Below are positions 18,460 to 24,748 of a stretch of DNA of 64,000 nt, piece by piece; position 1 is the first letter of the stretch, and every line of letters begins with the position of its first letter. The translations under genes were made by a program, and so were the position numbers. The stretch spans positions 124,001 through 188,000 of the forward strand of contig CAVSCI010000003.1 in assembly GCA_963726365.1 (NCBI GenBank). Direction: 5' to 3'. The notes under the pieces are model-generated. The model did no database searches, was not told the DNA's origin, and was given only the letters and a program-made list of their open reading frames with translations. The stretch comes from JAABQG01 sp963726365. Its GTDB lineage: Bacteria; Pseudomonadota; Gammaproteobacteria; Burkholderiales; Burkholderiaceae_C.

Positions 18460-19230
18460 ATGCAACATCTTTTCACGCCCGAGGGTGAGGCTGCGCTGGT
18501 CGCCATCCTGCGCAAGCGACCCTTGCTGGCCTTCGATTTCGACGGCACCCTGGCACCCATCGTGGCGCGGCCGGACGACGCCAGGATCTCGCGCAGGGCT
18601 GCGGCGCGGCTCGGGAGTCTGGCAGCGCGATTACCAGTGGCCATCGTGACGGGACGGGCGGTCGAGGACGTGCGGGGGCGGCTCGGATTCGAACCCCGCT
18701 ACGTGGTCGGGAGCCACGGCGCGGAGGACGGGCTGGACCCGGCTGGCGCTGAGATGTACATCCGTGCGCTTGATCCTCTGCGCCATCTGCTGCGCGCGCG
18801 CGGCGCAGACCTGGCAGCGAGTGGGGTCCTGGTGGAGGACAAGGGACAGTCGGTTGCCCTGCACTACCGGCTGGCACGCTCGCGGTCGCGGGCGCTGGCG
18901 CTGATCCACGACCTGCTGGCGCAACCTGGCCTGACATTGCACAGCTTTGCCGGAAAGATGGTTGTCAACGTCACGGGCCGGGCGGCGCCGGACAAGGCCC
19001 ATGCGGTGCATGCCCTGCTGGCCCGATGCGGGGCAAGCTGCGCGCTGTTCGCCGGCGACGATGTGAACGACGAACCGGTGTTTGTCTCGGCGCCGGCGGA
19101 CTGGCTGACCGTGCGCGTCGGGCGCGACGAACCTGCGTCACGCGCGAGGTTTTTCCTCGACAGCCCGGTCGAGATGGCGCTGCTGCTGGAACGCATGTTG
19201 ACGCTTTTGACACGGACCGATCCCATCTGA
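18460..19230 (+). CDS. otsB: Trehalose-6-phosphate phosphatase
   Basis: A 256-residue HAD-superfamily phosphatase that converts trehalose-6-P to trehalose. Motif I is FDFDGTLAP with the nucleophilic Asp, motif II is the Thr in IVTGR, and motif IV is AGDDVNDEPVF. The ATG at 18460 was chosen because GGAGG lies 11 bases upstream; an ATG at 18442 would add six residues. It starts 28 bp after the synthase stop, so the two form an operon. A hairpin terminator lies 90 bp downstream. Confidence 0.93.
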   Translation: MQHLFTPEGEAALVAILRKRPLLAFDFDGTLAPIVARPDDARISRRAAARLGSLAARLPVAIVTGRAVEDVRGRLGFEPRYVVGSHGAEDGLDPAGAEMYIRALDPLRHLLRARGADLAASGVLVEDKGQSVALHYRLARSRSRALALIHDLLAQPGLTLHSFAGKMVVNVTGRAAPDKAHAVHALLARCGASCALFAGDDVNDEPVFVSAPADWLTVRVGRDEPASRARFFLDSPVEMALLLERMLTLLTRTDPI

Positions 19231-19258
19231 AGCAGGGTAATACCTGATCTCAATGTGC

Positions 19259-19270
19259 ATTTGTGCAAAT
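19259..19270. promoter_or_regulatory. ATTTGNNCAAAT palindrome upstream of marR
   Basis: ATTTGTGCAAAT has perfect half-sites and lies 92 bp before the MarR start, between the otsB stop and the terminator hairpin. The position suits autoregulation of the MarR gene. Confidence 0.55.
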
Positions 19271-19321
19271 ACAATAGCGTGGTTGGCCTAGCTGTAGGGA
19301 TCAAGGTCAGCGACTCGAGTT

Positions 19322-19348
19322 GGGAGCCCTTTGGGGCTCCTTTTTTTT
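19322..19348 (+). terminator. Rho-independent terminator after otsB
   Basis: The stem GGAGCCC/GGGGCTCC with a short loop is followed by eight T residues. It ends the otsAB transcript. It also lies inside the leader of the marR gene if that gene is transcribed from the palindrome region, so it could act as an attenuator. Confidence 0.8.
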
Positions 19349-19362
19349 CTATTCGTCCCATC

Positions 19363-19851
19363 ATGAAACCAGTTGTCCAGGACCCCGTCGATCCAGCCCG
19401 CACGGCGCAGGTGTTGCGTCGCTTCCGGGTGGTTTTCAACGCTGTTCGCAGCCACTTCCAGCAAGTTGAAAAGCAGGTCGGGCTGGGCGGTGCGCAGGTC
19501 TGGGCGCTGAGTGTGGTCAGGGACCATCCGGGCATCGGCATGGGGGGGATTGCGAAGAACATGGACATTCACCAGTCCACCGCGAGCAATCTCATCAAGA
19601 CCTTGCTGCGCAAGGAACTGATCAGTCTGAGCCGGTCTTCTGGCGACCGACGCAACGTGCATCTGGAAATCTTGCCGGCCGGTCTGGCCGTATTGGGACA
19701 GGTCTCTGGTCCTTTTGAAGGTGTTTTGCCCTTGGCACTGGGCAAGTTGCCGCAGCGAACTTTGCAGCGTCTGGATCATGACCTGGGCCAACTCATCGGC
19801 CTGCTGAAAGCCGATGAAGAAGCCGGCGGGATTCCTTTGGCAGAGCTCTGA
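19363..19851 (+). CDS. MarR-family transcriptional regulator
   Basis: A 162-residue winged-helix regulator. The helix-turn-helix region is GMGGIAKNMDIHQSTASNLIKTLLRKELI, and the wing is the stretch SLSRSSGDRRNVHLEI. The start at 19363 was chosen because it gives standard MarR length and lies just after the terminator. MarR proteins bind short palindromes as dimers. Four copies of ATTTGNNCAAAT occur only in promoter regions of this block, one of them 92 bp upstream of this gene. It is therefore the natural candidate regulator of the trehalose and lipoprotein genes (inference). Its ligand is unknown. Confidence 0.88.
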   Translation: MKPVVQDPVDPARTAQVLRRFRVVFNAVRSHFQQVEKQVGLGGAQVWALSVVRDHPGIGMGGIAKNMDIHQSTASNLIKTLLRKELISLSRSSGDRRNVHLEILPAGLAVLGQVSGPFEGVLPLALGKLPQRTLQRLDHDLGQLIGLLKADEEAGGIPLAEL

Positions 19852-19929
19852 ACCTGCCGGTTACAGGATTCAGGACAGCAGGCCTCGGGTGAGCACCTCT
19901 CAGCGAATAACGAACCAGCAGCAGTCTTG

Positions 19930-21402
19930 ATGTCGTCACCCGAAAGAAGATCCGGCAGCCCGTCGCTTCGCACGACGGTTCGAGTGCTGCGCGCCGCGTG
20001 GCTGCGCCTGCGTCGAGCCTGGCGGCCGGTGCGCGACATGGACCCGGAGTTTTGGCGAAAACTGGGTGCGGAACTTTCTTCCATTCGCCCCTGGATCGAT
20101 CGGGGCATCGTCCTTGCCTATGCGGCGCTGACCGGATTGATCGTGGTCGGCTTCACTTTTCTGGCTGAAGCCGCCACCCATGGCTTTGCCGCGCTGACTC
20201 AAGCGGGTGTTTACGCGAAATACATTGCGCTTTTGTGGACACCGGCGCTGACCGTCGTGCTGCTGTGGTGGACCCGCCGATTTGTTCCTGGCGCCATGGG
20301 CTCGGGCATTCCCCAGGTGGTGCGCGCGCTCGACGACGATCTCGATCACGCGCAGCGAAGCTGGCTGGTCTCTTTGCGCCTGTCCCTTCACAAGATCGGT
20401 CTGGTCTCGGGCGGCCTGCTGGCCGGTTTATCGATTGGCCGCGAAGGCCCGACGGTCCAGGTCGGGGCGGGCGTCATGGGGCATGCCAGGCGCTGGCTGT
20501 CGCCCCAATCCGGTCTGGACTCACACGATCTGATGGTGGCCGGCGCTGCAGCGGGAATTGCCGCTGCATTCAACACGCCGCTGGGGGGCGTCATCTTCGC
20601 GCTGGAACAACTGTCCCGACGGCGCAGCATGTCGCAGAGCTCGCTGGTGATCGTCAGCATCGTGCTGGCCGGCCTTGTCGCCGTGTCCGTGTTCGGCAAC
20701 GAGACCTACTTTGGCCGCCTGCGGGTGCAGGCGCTCTCCTGGACCTTGCTGGGGCCGGGGTTGCTGGTGGCGCTGATTGCGGGCGTGGCCGGCGGGCTGT
20801 TTTCCCGGCTCATGATCGTTTGCGCGCAGGGGCTTCCGGATCGATTCAGTCGCTGGCGCAGCATCTATCCACTGCGCTTCGCTGCGGCCTGTGGCCTTGC
20901 AGTGGCCATCATCGGCATCGTGACCCAGGGCGCCACCGCTGGCGCCGGCTATGCGCCGACCCGGGCTTTGCTCGAAGGTCATGCGGACCTGCCGGGTGTC
21001 TATACCGTGCTGAAGTTCTGCGCCACCTGGCTGTCCAGCTGGACCGGCGTACCGGCCGGCGTGTTTGCGCCATCACTCGCGATTGGTGCGGGCATCGGTC
21101 AGGACGTCGCCCTGCTGACCGGCGTGGGACCGGAGGCGGCCATACCCCTGATTGCGCTGGGCATGGCGGGCTTTCTTGCCGCAACAACCCAAGGGCCGAT
21201 CACCGCCTTCATCATCGTGATGGAAATGGTGGCAGGTAACGCCATGGTTCTGAGCCTGATGGCCTGCGCCCTGTTGGCCAGTGGCGTGGCGCGCCTGGTG
21301 ACCCGATCCATGTACTTCGAACTGGCTGCCCTGCTGCCCGTGCCGCCCAAGCGCACCGAGACAGCCTCGATTCACCCTGAAGAAGGTTTACGCCTGTCTT
21401 GA
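19930..21402 (+). CDS. ClC-family chloride channel/transporter
   Basis: A 490-residue inner-membrane protein with about ten or more hydrophobic helices. The chloride-coordinating motifs are GSGIPQVV (near residue 120), GREGPTVQVG (near 172) and GVPAGVFAPSLAIGA (near 375). The Glu of GREGP is the proton-gate glutamate, so it is likely a Cl-/H+ exchanger rather than a passive channel. The C-terminal CBS domains seen in some homologues are absent. It lies 78 bp after the MarR gene and may be in its operon. Chloride flux fits the osmotic theme of the neighbouring trehalose genes. Confidence 0.9.
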   Translation: MSSPERRSGSPSLRTTVRVLRAAWLRLRRAWRPVRDMDPEFWRKLGAELSSIRPWIDRGIVLAYAALTGLIVVGFTFLAEAATHGFAALTQAGVYAKYIALLWTPALTVVLLWWTRRFVPGAMGSGIPQVVRALDDDLDHAQRSWLVSLRLSLHKIGLVSGGLLAGLSIGREGPTVQVGAGVMGHARRWLSPQSGLDSHDLMVAGAAAGIAAAFNTPLGGVIFALEQLSRRRSMSQSSLVIVSIVLAGLVAVSVFGNETYFGRLRVQALSWTLLGPGLLVALIAGVAGGLFSRLMIVCAQGLPDRFSRWRSIYPLRFAAACGLAVAIIGIVTQGATAGAGYAPTRALLEGHADLPGVYTVLKFCATWLSSWTGVPAGVFAPSLAIGAGIGQDVALLTGVGPEAAIPLIALGMAGFLAATTQGPITAFIIVMEMVAGNAMVLSLMACALLASGVARLVTRSMYFELAALLPVPPKRTETASIHPEEGLRLS

Positions 21403-21477
21403 CAGTCTCGTGCGATTGCTGGCGACGCCCGCGCTTCCAGGCAGCCTGCATAAGCCTTGGGTGGCAGGGGTGCCGTC

Positions 21478-22171
21478 TCAGCGTCGGCGACCCACTGGGA
21501 TGATCGCCATCACCTGCTCGCCTTCGGGCAGGGTCAGGAGGGGTCCGAGGGCAGCCTCGTCAAACGCGCCGACCAGCGTGGCGCCGAGTCCGAGCGCGAC
21601 GGCCTGCAGCAGCAGGTTCTGCGCGGCGGCGCCGGCTTCCATGGCCACATAGCGGTCGGCGCGCGGGCCATAGCGTGCGGCGGTGCGTCCCGGTTGCGCG
21701 GCAATGAGCACCAGCGCCGGCGCGTCCTGAATCCAGGTCTGGCCACGTGCTGCGGCTGCAATGGCTGCCCTGAGGTCGGTGCTTCCGACGGCCAGCAGCC
21801 GATGCCCTTGCGGCGCATACCGGTACAGGCCCGCCGGGATGACCTTCGATCCGACCTGCCACGAGGTACAAAACCAGTGGGAAAGTGGCCCCGGCCGACG
21901 GTGCGGTGCGCAGACCGTCGGCGCCGGTGATGCCCTGGGCAGCCCACAGCAGGTGGCTGGCCTCGGCGGCGCTCAGCGGCCCCGCGGCGAAGCGGCGCAC
22001 CGAACGTCGCTGGGCGAGTGCCGCTTCGATAACGACCTGGCTCTGGCTGACTGGCGGCGGCAGAGTGATCGCGGTCGTCTGCGGCGGCTGCGCATGGGCC
22101 ACCGATGGGCTGGTCAATCCGGCCAAGGCGACCATCACCGAAACCGCCAGCCCTGCACAAGCGCGGCGCAT
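21478..22171 (-). CDS. SagB-type nitroreductase-family protein with signal peptide, frameshifted
   Basis: About 230 residues. The N-terminal signal sequence (MRRACAGLAVSVMVALAGL, cleavage near AHA/Q) points to export. The FMN-binding nitroreductase fold is seen in LAQRRSVRRFAAGPLS, LLWAAQGITG, and MEAGAAAQNLLLQAVALGLG near the C-terminus. The frame breaks near 21850 (GAAGGTCATCCC, one extra base), after which the sequence continues IPAGLYRYAPQG in another frame. The substrate is unknown. The upstream frame is continuous with a P-type ATPase fragment, but that is a separate remnant. Confidence 0.75.
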
Positions 22172-22234
22172 CTGACCCGACCCAGGCGCTGGGGCAGGGC
22201 ACTGCCCACTCTCGCACAGGGACAGACCCCGAAA

Positions 22235-22372
22235 TCGATGCGCGCCGAGTTGCAACAGGCGCGACGCGGCCTCGGCGGCATTCAGGCCGTGCGCGGGATC
22301 GCTGTCGAGTTCGGCGGCGACCCGGTCGAGCGGGAGGGCGTGCCAGGGGTGAGGGGAAGAGGGTGTCGTCAT
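22235..22372 (-). pseudogene. Remnant of a cation P-type ATPase N-terminus
   Basis: About 46 residues from the Met at 22372 match the cation-ATPase N-terminal domain (HPWHALPLDRVAAELDSD, GLNAAEAASRLLQLGAHR). The transmembrane, phosphorylation and nucleotide domains are gone; the frame continues into sequence leading to the nitroreductase. It starts 11 bp after the Na+/Ca2+ exchanger stop, so an ancestor probably carried a calcium- or magnesium-type P-type ATPase in this operon that was deleted. Confidence 0.7.
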
Positions 22373-22382
22373 GGGTGTCCGT

Positions 22383-24716
22383 TCATTGCCCCGCCGCCAG
22401 CGTGGCCCAGACGAAGCCGCCGTACAGAGCCAGCAGCAGCAGGCCGCGGCCACGCGGAATCACGTCGGCGCGGTTCGGCAGCAGGAGCAGCAGCGCCGCG
22501 ACGCCGCAGGCCAGGGTGACGGCGATCTCCGCGGTGGGCACCGTTATCGGGTGGATGCTCGCTGCCACGCCGACGATGGCCAGGCCATTGAAGATGTTGC
22601 TGCCGATCAGCGTGCCGACACCGACATCGTCGTGACCCCGCAGGCGGGAAAGAATCACGGTGACCAGTTCCGGCAGCGAGGTGCCGATGGCGACCACCAG
22701 GGTGCCGATCACATAGGTGTCGATCTGGAAGGCAGCCGCGACCCCGGTGGCGCCCAGGACGAACAGCCGTCCTGCCGCGATCAGGGCGCCCAGGCCGACG
22801 ACCCCCAGGGCCAGGGTCTGCCACGGACCCGGCCCGGCGCTTGAGGGCTGCTCAGGCGCGGCCTGCCGATGCCGCAGGGCCTCGCGCAGAATCACGCCGA
22901 GCCAGACCGCGAACAGCATCAGCAGCGTCGCGCCTTCGCCGCGCCCGATGTGGCCGTCCAGCGCGAAAGCCAGGGTCACTGCGGGAACCATCAGCGCCAG
23001 CGCGAAATCGCGACCGAATTCCTTGCGCGACGTGCGCACCGCTCCGAACAACAGGGCCAGGCCGAAGATCAGGGCGATATTGACCACGTTGCTGCCCAGC
23101 GCATCGCCCAGGCCGATCTCGGGGCGACCGGCCAGCGCCGCGACGGTGGAGACGGTGAGTTCCGGGCTGGAAGTGGAGAACGCCGCCAGCGTGGTGGCGG
23201 CCACCGCCCTGGGTACCCGCAGGTGCGCGCTGGCCCCGAGGATGGACCTGAGAAAACTCTCGCCGCCGATGCCGGCCAGGGCGATGGCACCCAGAATCGC
23301 GAGCAGATCGGATGGCGTGATCGCTGTCATTTGTTCTGACTGTGGCTTCCCCGGCACCTCACGCAACGGCTGTATTGTCGTCGCTCCGCGCGGCTGGAAG
23401 ACGCTCAGCTGATCAGCCCGTGCGGCTTTCTGGCCGCGCGCCATATCGACATCGCGCAACAGCCAAAGGCCCAGCGCAAAAAACAGCGAGGTGCACAGGA
23501 TGGCGACGCGGTGGTTGCCGCCGGTCACCCAGGTGAGGATGCCGTAGGTCAGCGGGCCAATCACCGCCGCGAGCTGGATGGCAAAACTCCACAGCCCGAA
23601 GAACTCGGCCCTGCGGTCAGGCGGCGTGAGCAGCCCCACCATGGCGCGACCCGCCGACTGGCTCGATCCCATGCAAAGCCCGGCGATCACGGCGGCCACC
23701 CAGAACATGCCCGCGCCGGTGGCGAAAAAGGCCAGCAGCACCATCACGATCCAGCCCGTCAGGGTGACGCCGAGCGCGCGCTTGTGGCCGATGCGATCCT
23801 GCCAGTATCCAAAGGAGAAGGCACCGACCACTGACGCGATATTGACCAGAAAGACCAGCAGCATGGTGTCGGACTGCTTGAAACCCAGCACCTGCTCCGC
23901 ATAGACCGCCGCCAGCGTGATCACCACGGATATCCCGGCCTGATATGCCGCGCAGCAGGTGAGCAAGCGGCGCAGGTCGCGAAAGTCTTCCGCGTGGCGC
24001 CAGGTCTGGGCCAGCCGCGCCAGCGATTTCCTCACGCCGACAACCTGATTCGCGCCAATGCCGTCTTGTGCCGGCCTTGCGCGCTCGCGCAGCAAGGCGA
24101 AGGTTGCCAGCGACGCCGTGCCGTAGATCGCAGCGGTGATGAGCATCACCACAGGAACGAATTGCGTGGCCGCTTCGCCGCGTGCCTGCGCTGCCACGAC
24201 ATAGGCCAGTCCCAGGCCCAGCGCCAGCATGCCGCCGAAATACCCGAAGCTCCAGCCCCATCCCGATACGCGGCCCATGGCCTCATCGCGTGCGAGTTCG
24301 GGCAGGAAAGCGGCAATCAGGGACTCTCCGTACGCGTAGAACGTGTAGGACAGCACCACCGCCACCACCGCCACCGCCACATCGCCGCGCCCGGCCAGCG
24401 CCAGCGCGGAGGTGGCCAGCACGCAGCCAATGGTGGACAGGGCCAGCGAACGTTTTTTTGCCGCCTTCAGATCGGCGTAAGCGCCGATCGTGGGCATGGT
24501 CAGCATCACGATCATGCTGGCCACCGAGAGGGAAGCGGTCCATGCCATGGTGGCCCAGGCCGCACCTTCGGCGACCACCCCCACAAAGTAGGCGCCGAAG
24601 ACGGCCGTCAGCACGACCGTCGTGTAACCCGAGTTGGCAAAGTCGTACATGGCCCAGCCGAAGACCTCGCGCTTGCGAACACCTTCGTTGAGGGAGGATT
24701 GAGGAAAGATATTCAT
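22383..24716 (-). CDS. UMF1-family MFS permease in frame with a Na+/Ca2+ exchanger (YrbG-like)
   Basis: One uninterrupted frame of about 777 residues. The first about 435 residues are an Atg22/UMF1-type MFS protein (EVFGWAMYDFANSGYTTVV at the start, twelve helices). After a linker of about 30 residues comes MTAITPSDLLAIL at 23330, which begins a complete 315-residue CaCA exchanger. That part has the two inverted alpha-repeats: AAFSTSSPELTVS with GDALGSNVVNIAL, and AIGTSLPELVTVIL with GTLIGSNIFNGLA. In most genomes these are separate proteins. Stop codons in the other frames cluster at the end of the MFS part (about 23410), so the fusion may come from an indel. An upstream TTG at 24752 overlapping the preceding stop is an alternative start. 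Confidence 0.8.
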   Translation of the reverse strand: MNIFPQSSLNEGVRKREVFGWAMYDFANSGYTTVVLTAVFGAYFVGVVAEGAAWATMAWTASLSVASMIVMLTMPTIGAYADLKAAKKRSLALSTIGCVLATSALALAGRGDVAVAVVAVVLSYTFYAYGESLIAAFLPELARDEAMGRVSGWGWSFGYFGGMLALGLGLAYVVAAQARGEAATQFVPVVMLITAAIYGTASLATFALLRERARPAQDGIGANQVVGVRKSLARLAQTWRHAEDFRDLRRLLTCCAAYQAGISVVITLAAVYAEQVLGFKQSDTMLLVFLVNIASVVGAFSFGYWQDRIGHKRALGVTLTGWIVMVLLAFFATGAGMFWVAAVIAGLCMGSSQSAGRAMVGLLTPPDRRAEFFGLWSFAIQLAAVIGPLTYGILTWVTGGNHRVAILCTSLFFALGLWLLRDVDMARGQKAARADQLSVFQPRGATTIQPLREVPGKPQSEQMTAITPSDLLAILGAIALAGIGGESFLRSILGASAHLRVPRAVAATTLAAFSTSSPELTVSTVAALAGRPEIGLGDALGSNVVNIALIFGLALLFGAVRTSRKEFGRDFALALMVPAVTLAFALDGHIGRGEGATLLMLFAVWLGVILREALRHRQAAPEQPSSAGPGPWQTLALGVVGLGALIAAGRLFVLGATGVAAAFQIDTYVIGTLVVAIGTSLPELVTVILSRLRGHDDVGVGTLIGSNIFNGLAIVGVAASIHPITVPTAEIAVTLACGVAALLLLLPNRADVIPRGRGLLLLALYGGFVWATLAAGQ

Positions 24717-24748
24717 CGGGTGTCCCGTGGGGCGCGGGCGGGTTGGGT

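Noticed and set aside
19852..19929. Possible riboswitch (fluoride type) before the ClC gene
   Set aside because: The spacer is only 78 bp, the conserved fluoride-riboswitch core is not visible, and the ClC protein has the chloride-type GREGP and GSGIP motifs.
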